A stretch of 64,000 nucleotides of DNA from Burkholderiaceae bacterium (lineage in GTDB: Bacteria > Pseudomonadota > Gammaproteobacteria > Burkholderiales > Burkholderiaceae): assembly GCA_947472645.1 (NCBI GenBank), contig CANJBQ010000002.1, positions 79,762 through 143,761 on the forward strand. The letters run 5' to 3'. Each line of letters begins with the position of its first letter. Within the stretch, counting starts at the first letter, position 1. A model generated the notes under the pieces. That model saw only the letters and a program-made list of their open reading frames with translations. It had not been told where the DNA came from and searched no databases. This document shows, in pieces, positions 18,213-27,432 of this stretch. A program made the translations under genes and the position numbers.

Positions 18213-18860
18213 ATGTCCGAACAACGTCGATTTTTCTCACACGAAACGATTGAACGTAACGTTGGCTGGTTGATATTGGCTACGATAGCTGCGGTCTCGA
18301 TTGCAGGCCTTGTACAAATTATCCCATTATTTTTTCAGCACTCAACAACCGAGCCAAGCGCTGGCATTGTGCCATATTCAGCACTGCGATTAGCTGGAAG
18401 AGATATCTACCAGCGAGAGGGTTGCGTTGGCTGCCACTCTCAACAGATACGAACACTACGATCAGAAGTGGAACGATATGGCCCTTATTCTGTTGCCGGT
18501 GAATCCGTTTATGATCATCCGTTTTTGTGGGGTAGCAAAAGAACAGGTCCAGATTTATCCAGGGTTGGTGGGCGTTACTCAGATGATTGGCATCGTATCC
18601 ATTTAAATAATCCGCGAGAGGTTGTTCCTGAATCGAATATGCCGGCGTATCCTTGGCTAGAAAAAAAATTAACGGATGCAAGTTCAATACAGGCCCACTT
18701 GAAAGCACTGCGTAGATTAGGAGTGCCGTATACCGATGAACAAATTGAAAACTCACCCAAAGAATTAGAAGGAAAAACCGAATTAGATGCCCTTGTTGCC
18801 TATCTACAAGAACTTGGAATTCATCGTCGGTATCTCACGTTGGATGAATCTACACATTAA
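18213..18860 (+). CDS. ccoO: cbb3-type cytochrome c oxidase subunit II (monohaem c)
   Basis: The 215-residue membrane-anchored c-type cytochrome has an N-terminal helix at about residues 17-41 and the haem site [15 protein letters not shown] (C71, C74, H75). A Met ligand is expected in [14 protein letters not shown]. It passes electrons from CcoP toward CcoN. The start ATG 18213 follows AAGGA and directly follows the ccoN stop. Length and motifs are standard. Confidence 0.97.
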   Translation: MSEQRRFFSHETIERNVGWLILATIAAVSIAGLVQIIPLFFQHSTTEPSAGIVPYSALRLAGRDIYQREGCVGCHSQQIRTLRSEVERYGPYSVAGESVYDHPFLWGSKRTGPDLSRVGGRYSDDWHRIHLNNPREVVPESNMPAYPWLEKKLTDASSIQAHLKALRRLGVPYTDEQIENSPKELEGKTELDALVAYLQELGIHRRYLTLDESTH

Positions 18861-18884
18861 TCAATCCTAAGAAAAATAAAATAT

Positions 18885-19052
18885 ATGCAAACTATCACTA
18901 TTTATCTGAATGCTTTAACGACATTGTTTGGCCTACTGATATTTTTAGGGATTGTCCGCTGGGCATGGTCAAAGGAAAGGCAATCAGCCAATCAGGCATC
19001 TGCGCAAATTCCATTTGATCTCCCTGATGAATACAAGAAGGATCCATCATGA
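18885..19052 (+). CDS. ccoQ: cbb3 oxidase small subunit CcoQ
   Basis: This short frame encodes 55 residues: one helix (LNALTTLFGLLIFLGIVRWAW) and a polar tail ending in LPDEYKKDPS. CcoQ stabilises the CcoNO-CcoP complex. Its stop overlaps the ccoP start in ATGA. Position between ccoO and ccoP, size and the IVRWAWSKER pattern all match the family. Confidence 0.93.
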   Translation: MQTITIYLNALTTLFGLLIFLGIVRWAWSKERQSANQASAQIPFDLPDEYKKDPS

Positions 19053-19972
19053 GTGATTTCATGAATGAGGGTTGGAGTAACTACATTACTTTAGTAAGTT
19101 TAGTTGGGATCATTTGGTGTATTTGGTTATTATTTTCTCAACGAAAAGCGAAAGTTATTCATACGGCAGAGGGTACGGTGAGCGATACTGGACATGTTTG
19201 GGATGGTGATTTACGCGAATTGAATAACCCATTGCCGAACTGGTGGCGATGGATGTATCTCATTGGATGTCTATTTGGCTTAACCTATTTAGCTTTATAC
19301 CCAGGTCTTGGCTCATATTCTGGCTTGTTGGATTTCACGACCAGTAAAGAGTTAACAACATCCATGGAACAGGCGAATCAAGAATTAAAACCGATTTATG
19401 CCAAATATAGCAATATGAGTATTGAGCAGGTAGCGGTAGATCCGAAGGCGCAAGAAATTGGGCAACGACTATTTTTAAACTCCTGCTCACAATGCCATGG
19501 TTCAGATGCGGGTGGTTCAACGGGCTTTCCTAATTTAACGGATGCTGATTGGTTGTATGGCGGTAAACCGCAGGATATCCAAGCAACCATTACGCTGGGT
19601 CGTAATGGCGTGATGCCCCCATTTGCTGCAATCGCAGACCAACAGGTTGATGATGTGGCTAATTACACGCGTAGTTTATCCAGCTTACCAAATGATACAA
19701 AAAAAAGTGAGCGCGGCGCAGCTGTATTTAAGACCTACTGCGTGGCTTGTCATGGTAATGACGGTAAAGGAAATATGGCTTTGGGCGCACCAAATTTAAC
19801 GGATAAGGTCTGGTTATATGGCGGTTCTCAGGAAAAAATCATCGAAACAATTATTAAGGGGCGTATGGCCATGATGCCAGCTCAAGACAAAGTGTTAAGT
19901 GTTGAAAAAATAAAACTTTTAACAGCTTATGTTTGGGGATTATCAAATAACAAAGCTACTTCTGATAAATAA
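19049..19972 (+). CDS. ccoP: cbb3-type cytochrome c oxidase subunit III (dihaem c)
   Basis: This 307-residue protein has two N-terminal helices (residues 11-30 and 67-84) and two periplasmic c-haem domains. The haem sites are CSQCHG (C146, C149, H150) and CVACHG (C231, C234, H235). Likely Met ligands are in GRNGVMPPFA and GRMAMMPAQ. It accepts electrons from soluble or membrane cytochromes c. The start overlaps the ccoQ stop. Length and layout are normal. Confidence 0.97.
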   Translation: MSDFMNEGWSNYITLVSLVGIIWCIWLLFSQRKAKVIHTAEGTVSDTGHVWDGDLRELNNPLPNWWRWMYLIGCLFGLTYLALYPGLGSYSGLLDFTTSKELTTSMEQANQELKPIYAKYSNMSIEQVAVDPKAQEIGQRLFLNSCSQCHGSDAGGSTGFPNLTDADWLYGGKPQDIQATITLGRNGVMPPFAAIADQQVDDVANYTRSLSSLPNDTKKSERGAAVFKTYCVACHGNDGKGNMALGAPNLTDKVWLYGGSQEKIIETIIKGRMAMMPAQDKVLSVEKIKLLTAYVWGLSNNKATSDK

Positions 19973-19991
19973 ATATATGAGATAGTCGATT

Positions 19992-21431
19992 TTGGTAAAA
20001 CCGTTTCCGATTGAAGTAATAGAAGAATCTCTTTACGAGATTAGAGAAAAAATATACCCGCGTTCAGTAACAGGTTTTTTTGCGCGCTGGAGAATTGTAT
20101 GCATTGTCGTTACGCAAGCATTATTTTATGGATTGCCTTGGTTGAGCTGGAATCATCGTCAAGCTGTTTTATTTGATTTGGTACAGCGTAAATTTTATAT
20201 TTTTGGTCTAGTATTGTGGCCACAAGATATTATTTACTTGACATTTTTATTAATTCTTTCTGCATTAGCATTATTTTTATTTACGGCTGTAGCAGGACGA
20301 TTATTCTGTGGCTATGCATGTCCTCAAACGGTGTATACAGAAATATTTATGTGGATTGAACGACGTATAGAAGGTGATCGATTTAAAAGAATGGCTTTAG
20401 ATGATCAATCCTGGCCTTGGGGAATACTTAAATGGCGTAAAAAAATCACAAAACATTTTTTGTGGATTTTGATTGCAGTTTATACCGGATTTACTTTCGT
20501 TGGTTACTTCACACCCATTAAAGTCTTGAGTATTGCTATTGGTTCATTGTCCCTTGGACCTTGGCAATTATTTTGGTTAGTTTTTTATAGCTTTGCCACA
20601 TGGGGTAATGCTGGGTTTATGCGTGAGCAAGTCTGTAAGTATATGTGCCCGTACGCCCGTTTTCAGAGTGTGATGGTGGACAAGGATACCTTTTTAGTTA
20701 CTTATGACAAACTTCGTGGAGAGCCTCGCGGAAGTCGAAACAAGTCGGATGACCAACAACTTTTAGGATTGGGCGATTGTGTAGATTGTAGTATTTGTGT
20801 ACAGGTTTGCCCAACCGATATTGATATACGAGATGGCATGCAATATATGTGTATTGGGTGTGGAGCATGCATTGATGCGTGTAATCAGGTTATGGATAAG
20901 TTGGCGTACCCCAAGGGATTAATTCGTTATACAACGGAAAATACTGTTGAAAACAAAGTGTCAAACCATCATGCGTTGCAACATATTTTGAGACCTAGAG
21001 TACTCATCTATACAACAATCATTGTCATTTTAACTTCGTTGTTTTTGATCTCATTGATAGCCAGAAATCCCTTACGTATTGATATCATGCGTGACCGTGG
21101 TGCCATGGCTCGGGAAGTAGATGGTCTTCGAGTTGAGAATATTTACCGTATACAAATCATGAATTCGTCTGAGTATCCAATGCGCATTCATGTTCATGCT
21201 TCTGGTTTAGATGATTTACATATACTCAATGACCGAGGTCATGAAATTGATGAAATACAGATTGAGCCCTCAAGTAACCATCTATTCCCGATGAAGGTGA
21301 GCACAGAATTAGGTGAGTATCATCCTGGCAGTTATCCAATTCGATTTATGTTTACAGTTCATGAGTTACTCGAAAAAAAGGTGGTTATTCGTGAAATTTC
21401 TGAAAAATCTAGTTTTATCGTTTTACGATAA
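19992..21431 (+). CDS. ccoG: CcoG/RdxA polyferredoxin, cbb3 assembly factor
   Basis: This 479-residue membrane protein reduces Cu(II) for cbb3 assembly in studied members. Helices flank the motif GRLFCGYACPQTVYTE near residue 107. Further cysteines lie in CKYMCPYARFQS, CVDCSICVQVCPTDIDI and CIGCGACIDACNQVMDK, the last two being 4Fe-4S sites. A C-terminal Ig-like domain follows. The only fitting start is TTG at 19992, giving MVKPFPIEVIEESLYEIRE; no strong ribosome site precedes it, so coupling to ccoP 17 bp upstream is likely. Confidence 0.93.
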   Translation: MVKPFPIEVIEESLYEIREKIYPRSVTGFFARWRIVCIVVTQALFYGLPWLSWNHRQAVLFDLVQRKFYIFGLVLWPQDIIYLTFLLILSALALFLFTAVAGRLFCGYACPQTVYTEIFMWIERRIEGDRFKRMALDDQSWPWGILKWRKKITKHFLWILIAVYTGFTFVGYFTPIKVLSIAIGSLSLGPWQLFWLVFYSFATWGNAGFMREQVCKYMCPYARFQSVMVDKDTFLVTYDKLRGEPRGSRNKSDDQQLLGLGDCVDCSICVQVCPTDIDIRDGMQYMCIGCGACIDACNQVMDKLAYPKGLIRYTTENTVENKVSNHHALQHILRPRVLIYTTIIVILTSLFLISLIARNPLRIDIMRDRGAMAREVDGLRVENIYRIQIMNSSEYPMRIHVHASGLDDLHILNDRGHEIDEIQIEPSSNHLFPMKVSTELGEYHPGSYPIRFMFTVHELLEKKVVIREISEKSSFIVLR

Positions 21432-21457
21432 GTTCTTTAAATCATAGGAGGGGTAAT

Positions 21458-21646
21458 ATGTCTGAATTTTCATCTGTTAAACCTTGGTGGAAGCAATTAT
21501 GGCCTTGGCTATTAATTAGCGGACCAGCCTTAGCTATGTTGGGATGTGCTATCACGATTTGGTTAGCCATTCATGCATATGCTGACCAACCAATTCATGA
21601 AGGAATGAAAAGGCAAGGCCTAAAAGTGGATCAGGTCTCAAAATGA
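21458..21646 (+). CDS. ccoH: FixH/CcoH-like short protein
   Basis: This 62-residue protein has one helix (WPWLLISGPALAMLGCAITI) and a periplasmic tail with GMKRQGLKVDQ, which corresponds to the YYKQGL segment of FixH. Betaproteobacterial FixH proteins are much shorter than rhizobial ones, so the size is not a truncation. FixH assists cbb3 maturation with CcoI. An AGGAGGGG ribosome site precedes the ATG. Its stop overlaps the next start by 4 bp. Confidence 0.75.
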   Translation: MSEFSSVKPWWKQLWPWLLISGPALAMLGCAITIWLAIHAYADQPIHEGMKRQGLKVDQVSK

Positions 21647-21906
21647 AGTACCGGGTCATTACATCCGTATTGTGGCCAGCTTTTGTCGTCGCTATTATGG
21701 CAGAGGGTTTTTTATTTAGCATTACGCATCCAGCCGAATTGCTATTTTTTGGCCACCATCCAGATATATCTGATGAAGGTATTTACACAATCGGATTTAT
21801 GATGATCTGGTTCTTCTTAGCTCTCTCTAGTCTATTGACGCTGTATATACAACCTCCGATTGATCATAAAAAGGTTGAAAGCATTGATGAAAGAAAATCC
21901 GAATAG
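21643..21906 (+). CDS. Small two-helix membrane protein of the cco locus, function unknown
   Basis: This 87-residue protein is not one I can name. Two hydrophobic helices are visible (about residues 9-30 and 47-68) joined by a short polar loop (FGHHPDISDEGIYTIG), with a charged tail. The loop has two adjacent histidines. It overlaps the fixH stop by 4 bp and ends 3 bp before the TauE-like gene, so it is translated within the cbb3 assembly unit. A role in oxidase assembly or copper handling is inferred from position only. Confidence 0.8.
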   Translation: MKYRVITSVLWPAFVVAIMAEGFLFSITHPAELLFFGHHPDISDEGIYTIGFMMIWFFLALSSLLTLYIQPPIDHKKVESIDERKSE

Positions 21907-21909
21907 ACC

Positions 21910-22629
21910 ATGCTAAACATGAGCCTTTTATTTGGTGTATTCTTAGCAGCCTTAGCCAGTGGCTGGCATTGTATGCTCATGTGTAGCGGGATTGCCGTGG
22001 CTATTGAACCTAGACAGACTGTTTCTGTTCCTCTACGTAGTAAATCCCAGTTATTTTATTTGCAATGTATCATGCATCTGGGTCGCCTAACAACGTATGT
22101 TCTCCTGGGCGCACTAGCCGCTTTTTTGGGGATGGGGTTATGGCAACAAAATGTAGTACCTATTCAACGCCCTATGTTTGCATTCATTTCTTTGATACTG
22201 ATCTGGATGGCTGTTGGATTCATTCGCCAGCCAAAAAGGAAGATCAATCATTCTGGGGGCAAGCTGGGTTTGTTCATAGCAAAAAATTGGGCAACTTATT
22301 TAGGAAGTTATACCAGTCAGCGGTCGCGATGGTTTAGCGGAATACTTTGGGGCTTAGTGCCTTGTGCATTGATATACAGCGTTTTACCTTTAGCTTTTTT
22401 ATCGGGTAGTGTCTTCTCAGGGGCAGCTTTGATGTTGGCTTTTGGGCTAGGAACCCTACCGAACTTATTATTGATGTCTAAGTTTTCTGCGACTTTGAGT
22501 CAGTTTGGCCAATCAAAAATAATTCGCTATTTAGCTGCCACACTTCTTCTTATAGCAGGTACGTTGGGCTTGTACCGAGCTTGGACTTTGCCGAGTGCTT
22601 TATTAAAGTCTGGCTTTTGTTTTTCTTAA
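21910..22629 (+). CDS. Sulfite exporter TauE/SafE-family protein of the cbb3 locus
   Basis: This 239-residue inner-membrane protein has about six helices and the family pattern LAALASGWHCMLMCSGIAVA near the start, whose His-Cys-Met-Cys cluster resembles a copper site. GILWGLVPCALIYSVLPLAF lies in the second half. Homologues next to cco genes (sometimes called CcoH-like or CcoA-related by annotation) are thought to support copper supply or export of assembly factors. It ends the plus-strand cco unit and converges with korB, 15 bp apart. Sulfite transport itself is not supported by context. Confidence 0.8.
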   Translation: MLNMSLLFGVFLAALASGWHCMLMCSGIAVAIEPRQTVSVPLRSKSQLFYLQCIMHLGRLTTYVLLGALAAFLGMGLWQQNVVPIQRPMFAFISLILIWMAVGFIRQPKRKINHSGGKLGLFIAKNWATYLGSYTSQRSRWFSGILWGLVPCALIYSVLPLAFLSGSVFSGAALMLAFGLGTLPNLLLMSKFSATLSQFGQSKIIRYLAATLLLIAGTLGLYRAWTLPSALLKSGFCFS

Positions 22630-22644
22630 ATAGCTAGATTTAAG

Positions 22645-23700
22645 TTATCTTAAGCTCGCATTAATTTTTGACAAGATATCATTTCCTGGGCAAAGTACTG
22701 GTTGATCTAAGGAGCTTAAAGATTCCTGACAGGTATTTAATGCCCCATGTAAATCCGTTGTGATCGGATCTAAGTAGAGTAAGCCTGTGACCACTTCACC
22801 TTGCTCTTGGTGTTTATTGATATAACTTAAAGCGGCATATCTATCAGAGGGATCATAACTATCATCTAATTTACGTAATCGTAAAAATGTCCCATCATGT
22901 TGTTCTACTTCAACAACTTCACCTGGTTTGTATTTTGTTGTAATTTCTTCCATATGCGGAACGAAATCAATCTTGTTCACCGCTTCATTGTGTTGACGCA
23001 CATAGTCATAACTTTTCGTACTACCACCATGATTATTAAAGGCAACGCAGGGGCTAATCACATCCACAAAAGCCGCCCCATGATGCAGTAGTGCACCTTT
23101 AAGGAGTGGCACGAGTTGTTCTTTATCGCCAGAAAAACTTCTGCCCACATAAGTAGCGCCTAGTTGCAGAGCAATACCCACCAAATCAACGGGGCTATCG
23201 TGGTTGATAACACCTTTTTTACTTTTAGAGCCTTTATCTGCTGTTGCGGAGAACTGGCCCTTGGTTAAACCATAGACACCATTATTTTCAACAATATATG
23301 TCATGTTGACACTACGACGCATGATATTGGCAAATTGCCCTAAACCGATCGATGCAGAATCACCGTCCCCCGAAACGCCGAGGTACAGTAAGTGTCGGTT
23401 CGCTAAATTCGCCCCCGTTAAAACGGATGGCATTCTGCCGTGCACCGTATTAAAGCCATGTGAAGCGCCTAAAAAATAATCGGGTGTTTTTGAACTGCAA
23501 CCTATCCCAGAAAATTTAGCGACACGGTGCGGTTCAATATCTAGTTCCCAGCAGGCTTGAACAATGGCCGCAGAAATGGCATCATGACCGCAACCAGCGC
23601 ATAAGGTGGAAATTCGCCCTTCATAGTCTCTACGTGTAAAGCCTACTTTATTGCGGATCAGGCTTGGGTGGTGCAGAGATGGCTTCGTCATATACGTCAT
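22645..23700 (-). CDS. korB: 2-oxoacid:ferredoxin oxidoreductase, beta subunit
   Basis: This 351-residue TPP-binding subunit carries the iron-sulphur ligands CAGCGH (C34, C37) and the later SGIGCSSK cysteine (C68). The TPP/Mg motif is GDGDSASIGLGQFANIMRR followed by NNGVYGLTKGQ. The extended C-terminus (VEVEQHDGTFLRLRKLDDSY) resembles the 2-oxoglutarate-type KorB. With KorA it decarboxylates a 2-oxoacid, probably 2-oxoglutarate, to acyl-CoA while reducing ferredoxin; the reverse reaction fixes CO2. It overlaps korA by 4 bp. Substrate choice is inferred from similarity. Confidence 0.88.
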   Translation of the reverse strand: MTYMTKPSLHHPSLIRNKVGFTRRDYEGRISTLCAGCGHDAISAAIVQACWELDIEPHRVAKFSGIGCSSKTPDYFLGASHGFNTVHGRMPSVLTGANLANRHLLYLGVSGDGDSASIGLGQFANIMRRSVNMTYIVENNGVYGLTKGQFSATADKGSKSKKGVINHDSPVDLVGIALQLGATYVGRSFSGDKEQLVPLLKGALLHHGAAFVDVISPCVAFNNHGGSTKSYDYVRQHNEAVNKIDFVPHMEEITTKYKPGEVVEVEQHDGTFLRLRKLDDSYDPSDRYAALSYINKHQEQGEVVTGLLYLDPITTDLHGALNTCQESLSSLDQPVLCPGNDILSKINASLR

Positions 23701-25541
23701 ATGGACTCCTCTTTAACAGACTTCTTTTGCTGTGCTGTTTGATTTAATTTGTCACGAATAAATTGGCTAATAAATCGCTCGGTAATTGGGGTCCCGTCAT
23801 AATGTAATACCTTGACTAAGCGACCGGGATCGATTTCTAATTCTGTTACGAGTAAGGTATGCATCTGAGCATCACGATTTTGCTCAACGATAAAGACCGT
23901 TGGATGCGCCATGATAAATGCTTTAACAGCTGGTGGAAATGGAAAAGCTCTCAAGCGCATGGCGTCTATGTGGATATTTTCAGTTTCTAACACATCTAAT
24001 GACTCTGACATCGCTGGACTCGTTGATCCAAAATAGATGACGCCAAAGGATGTTTTTGTCGAAGCTAGTCGAACCATCGGTTGGGGCACTAAAGTACTCG
24101 CTGTCTTAAATTTCTTTTTCAGGCGTTCCATGTTATAGATATAATCCTGACCTTTTTCAGAGTACCTAGCATAGGCATCTTTAGAGGTTCCGCGTGTAAA
24201 GAAGCTCCCTTTATTGGGGTGGGTTCCTGGTAAGGTTCGCCAAGGAATACCGTCGCTATCGACATCTTTATACCTACCGAAATCTTTACCTGCTTCAAGC
24301 TCTTCTGCGGTCATGACTTTGCCACGATCATAATTTTTATGATCATCCCAGACAAATGGTTTTGATAGGCGTTGATTCATTCCAATATCTAAATCCGTCA
24401 TTAAAAAAATCGGCGTTTGAAGACGGTCTGCCAAGTCGAGAGCCAGTGCTGCTTGTTCAAAACATTCAAAAGGATCTTCGGGGAAGAGTAAGACATGTTT
24501 TGTATCACCATGAGAGGCAAAGGCGCACGCTAATAGATCTGACTGCTGCGTTCTCGTCGGCATACCGGTTGATGGACCGCCTCGTTGCACATTGACGATT
24601 GTTACTGGGATTTCAGCAAAATAGGCTAGACCAATAAATTCTGTCATTAATGAGATGCCAGGTCCTGATGTCGCTGTAAAGGCTCGCGCACCATTCCAGC
24701 CAGCACCCACCACCATTCCAATTGAAGCCAGTTCATCTTCTGCCTGCACGATGGCATAGCGATGTAAGCCGGTCTTTGGGTCGACACGATATTTTTGGCA
24801 GAATTTTTCAAAAGCTTCTGGTACAGATGATGAGGGGGTGATCGGATACCAGGCGGCGAAGGTTGCTCCTCCGTATACACAGCCAAGACCAATGGCTGCA
24901 TTACCATCTGTAAAGATTTGATCACCAATCTTATTCGATTTTTTAACTTTAATATCAATGGTTAAATCAGGGTGTTGTTGGATGTAATCAAAACCGAGTT
25001 TAAATGCTTTGAGATTGGATTCTAGTAAAGCTTCTTTGCCTTTAAACTGCTCTGAAAATAATGCCTCATAGACTTGAATATCCACATCTAATAGGGCGGA
25101 TAAAGCGCCGACATAAATAATATTTTTAAATAATTGTCTTTGCCGAGGATCTTGGTAGGCAGTATTACTAATTTCTGTTAATGGCACACCAATAATATTG
25201 ACATCAGTGCGAAATTTATTCGCAGGAATCGGTCTAGTTGAGTCATAGAAAAGATATCCGCCGGTTTGAATTTCTGCAACATCGGCATCCCAGGTTTGCG
25301 GATTCATGGCTACCATAATATCAACACCACCACGACGACCTAGGTAACCTTTTTCGTTGATCCGTGCCTCATACCATGTTGGTAGTCCTTGAATATTGCT
25401 CGGAAAAATATTGCGGGGGCTCACCGGCACGCCCATTCTCAGAATCGCTTTGGCGAATAACTCATTTGCGGAAGCAGAACCTGATCCATTGACATTCGCG
25501 AATTTCACGACGCAATCATTGACTGACTGTAGACGACTCAT
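23697..25541 (-). CDS. korA: 2-oxoacid:ferredoxin oxidoreductase, fused gamma-alpha subunit
   Basis: This 614-residue chain has an N-terminal gamma domain (ANVNGSGSASANELFAKAI) fused to the alpha domain, which starts near DGNAAIGLGCVYGG and contains AWYPITPSSSVPEAFEKF and GPGISLMTEFIGLAYFAEI. The start at 25541 overlaps the korC stop in ATGA; longer in-frame starts lie inside korC in another frame. The domain order gamma-alpha with a separate beta matches the two-subunit KorAB enzymes that can work in aerobes. The subunit binds the CoA-side product and forms the active dimer with KorB. No delta ferredoxin domain is present; KorC may provide it. Confidence 0.88.
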   Translation of the reverse strand: MSRLQSVNDCVVKFANVNGSGSASANELFAKAILRMGVPVSPRNIFPSNIQGLPTWYEARINEKGYLGRRGGVDIMVAMNPQTWDADVAEIQTGGYLFYDSTRPIPANKFRTDVNIIGVPLTEISNTAYQDPRQRQLFKNIIYVGALSALLDVDIQVYEALFSEQFKGKEALLESNLKAFKLGFDYIQQHPDLTIDIKVKKSNKIGDQIFTDGNAAIGLGCVYGGATFAAWYPITPSSSVPEAFEKFCQKYRVDPKTGLHRYAIVQAEDELASIGMVVGAGWNGARAFTATSGPGISLMTEFIGLAYFAEIPVTIVNVQRGGPSTGMPTRTQQSDLLACAFASHGDTKHVLLFPEDPFECFEQAALALDLADRLQTPIFLMTDLDIGMNQRLSKPFVWDDHKNYDRGKVMTAEELEAGKDFGRYKDVDSDGIPWRTLPGTHPNKGSFFTRGTSKDAYARYSEKGQDYIYNMERLKKKFKTASTLVPQPMVRLASTKTSFGVIYFGSTSPAMSESLDVLETENIHIDAMRLRAFPFPPAVKAFIMAHPTVFIVEQNRDAQMHTLLVTELEIDPGRLVKVLHYDGTPITERFISQFIRDKLNQTAQQKKSVKEESI

Positions 25542-27370
25542 GCCACCCCCACATGTTCTCTGGCATGAAGACCTACAAAGGTACTTAGACCTGCGTGAGG
25601 CATTAACAACGTAAATTTCTGCATATCCCAAGCACCTGTGGGGCAGCGTTCAGCGCATAGCCCACAATGCAAACACATGTCCTCATCTTTCACCATCACG
25701 TTTGTTGTTTTGAGTGCTGTTGAAACGTATAAGCTTTGATCTATATTGATAGCTGGGGCTTGCAATTTTTTTCGTAATGCGGGTTCATCTTCATTCGCAG
25801 TGAAAGAGATACTATCCACAGGACAAATATCGACACAACCATCACATTCAATACAAAGTTCTGGTTTAAACACCGTTTGAACATCGCAGTTCAGACATCG
25901 GTTTGCTTCTTTATAGGCGGTTGCTGCATCAAAACCTAGTTCAACTTCAACACGAATATTCGATAAAGCGATCTTGGCATTTTCCCAAGGTACTTTAAAA
26001 CGGTGATCATCTGAAATATCATTGCCATAGCTCCACTCGTGGATCCCCATTTTTTGTGAGACGAGATTTGTGTGAGGTAATGGCCGGTCATTAATAGAAA
26101 TGCCTTGGACATAGGAATTGATCGAAATGGCTGCCTCATGTCCGTGTGCCACTGCTGTAATAATATTTTTGGGCCCAAAAGCTGCGTCACCGCCAAAGAA
26201 TATTTTTGGATTACTCGATTGAAAGGTATCTTTAGATAGAACAGGTAATCCGTAACTATCAAAGGTAATACCTGACTCTGGCTCGATCCAAGGAAAGGAG
26301 TTTTCTTGACCGATCGCGACTAATACATTGTCACACTCAATCAACACATCTGGTTCGCCAGATGGAATTAGAGAGCGTTTACCTTGATCATTGTAGACGG
26401 CCTTTACGACCTCAAATTTCATACCAATGAGTTTGCCATTGTGCAACTCAAATGATTTCGGGACGTGGAAGTTAATGATGGGGATACCTTCATGACCGGC
26501 GTCTTCTTTTTCCCAGGGAGACGCTTTCATTTCATCGAAGCCACTACGAACAACTACTTTTACTTCTTCACCACCTAATCGTTTCGCTGATCGACAGCAA
26601 TCCATAGCAGTATTACCACCACCAAGGACAATGACTTTTTTACCGATTTTCTTGACGTGACCAAATGAAACAGAAGCTAGCCAATCAATGCCGATATGGA
26701 TAAAATCCGATGCTTCTTTTCTACCGGGGATATCGATATCACGACCGCGTGGAGCTCCGCAGCCAATAAAGACAGCGTCATAACCTGCGTCCATTAATGA
26801 TTGAATCGATTTCACAGGATGGTTATTTTTAAATTCAACCCCTAAGCTAAAAATATAGCCAGTTTCCTCATCAATCACTTCTTCGGGAAGACGAAAGCGT
26901 GGTATTTGTGAATGAATAAAACCACCAGCCTTAGCTTCGCGGTCAAAGACGGTGACTTCATAACCGAGCGGAGCTAAATCTCTTGCAACGGTCAGTGAGG
27001 ATGGACCCGCGCCAACACAGGCAATTTTTTTACCATTCTTTGAAGCTATTGGCGGTAAAAATTTACTGATGTCCGATTTCATATCTGCCGCGACTCTTTT
27101 TAATCGACAGATTGCAACAGGTTCAGGTTTAACACCATTATTTTCTTCCACCCGACCACGTCGACATGCTGGCTCGCAAGGCCTATCACAGGTTCTTCCT
27201 AAGATACCTGGAAAAACATTGGATACCCAATTAATCATATAGGCATCATCGTACCGACCTTGCCCAATGAGCCGAATATATTCTGGTACTGGGGTGTGAG
27301 CCGGACAGGCCCATTGGCAATCAACAACTTTATGCAAATAATTGGGATCTAAAATATTCGTTGCTTCCAA
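25538..27370 (-). CDS. korC: FAD/iron-sulphur NAD(P) oxidoreductase partner of KorAB (GltD-like, with two 4Fe-4S sites)
   Basis: The 610-residue protein has a GltD-type N-terminal iron-sulphur region (CDRPCEPACRRGRVEEN), an FAD Rossmann motif (CVGAGPSSLTVARDL), an NAD(P) motif (VLGGGNTAMDCCRSAKRLGG) and a C-terminal ferredoxin-like pair (CIECDGCVDICPVDSI and CLHCGLCAERCPTGAWDM). It would move electrons between the KorAB ferredoxin site and NAD(P)H. A similar three-subunit 2-oxoglutarate:NADP oxidoreductase is known in Azoarcus. TTG 27370 is supported by AAGGAAG just upstream. It is the first gene of the minus-strand trio. It could instead be annotated as glutamate synthase small subunit, but no gltB is near. 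Confidence 0.82.
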   Translation of the reverse strand: MEATNILDPNYLHKVVDCQWACPAHTPVPEYIRLIGQGRYDDAYMINWVSNVFPGILGRTCDRPCEPACRRGRVEENNGVKPEPVAICRLKRVAADMKSDISKFLPPIASKNGKKIACVGAGPSSLTVARDLAPLGYEVTVFDREAKAGGFIHSQIPRFRLPEEVIDEETGYIFSLGVEFKNNHPVKSIQSLMDAGYDAVFIGCGAPRGRDIDIPGRKEASDFIHIGIDWLASVSFGHVKKIGKKVIVLGGGNTAMDCCRSAKRLGGEEVKVVVRSGFDEMKASPWEKEDAGHEGIPIINFHVPKSFELHNGKLIGMKFEVVKAVYNDQGKRSLIPSGEPDVLIECDNVLVAIGQENSFPWIEPESGITFDSYGLPVLSKDTFQSSNPKIFFGGDAAFGPKNIITAVAHGHEAAISINSYVQGISINDRPLPHTNLVSQKMGIHEWSYGNDISDDHRFKVPWENAKIALSNIRVEVELGFDAATAYKEANRCLNCDVQTVFKPELCIECDGCVDICPVDSISFTANEDEPALRKKLQAPAINIDQSLYVSTALKTTNVMVKDEDMCLHCGLCAERCPTGAWDMQKFTLLMPHAGLSTFVGLHAREHVGVA

Positions 27371-27432
27371 TGTTTCTTCCTTGCTTTTTATTTATTGTGG
27401 TGAATGAAGACTTGTATCGAGCAGTGCGTCGT

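Noticed and set aside
18319..18756. A 145-residue frame on the minus strand opposite ccoO
   Set aside because: It lies wholly inside a clearly coding ccoO, has no ribosome site and no family pattern, and follows the codon shadow of the real gene.
22625..22644. CTTAAAT/ATTTAAG palindrome between the TauE-like gene and korB as terminator
   Set aside because: The stem is AT-only and no T run follows, so it is unlikely to stop transcription by itself.
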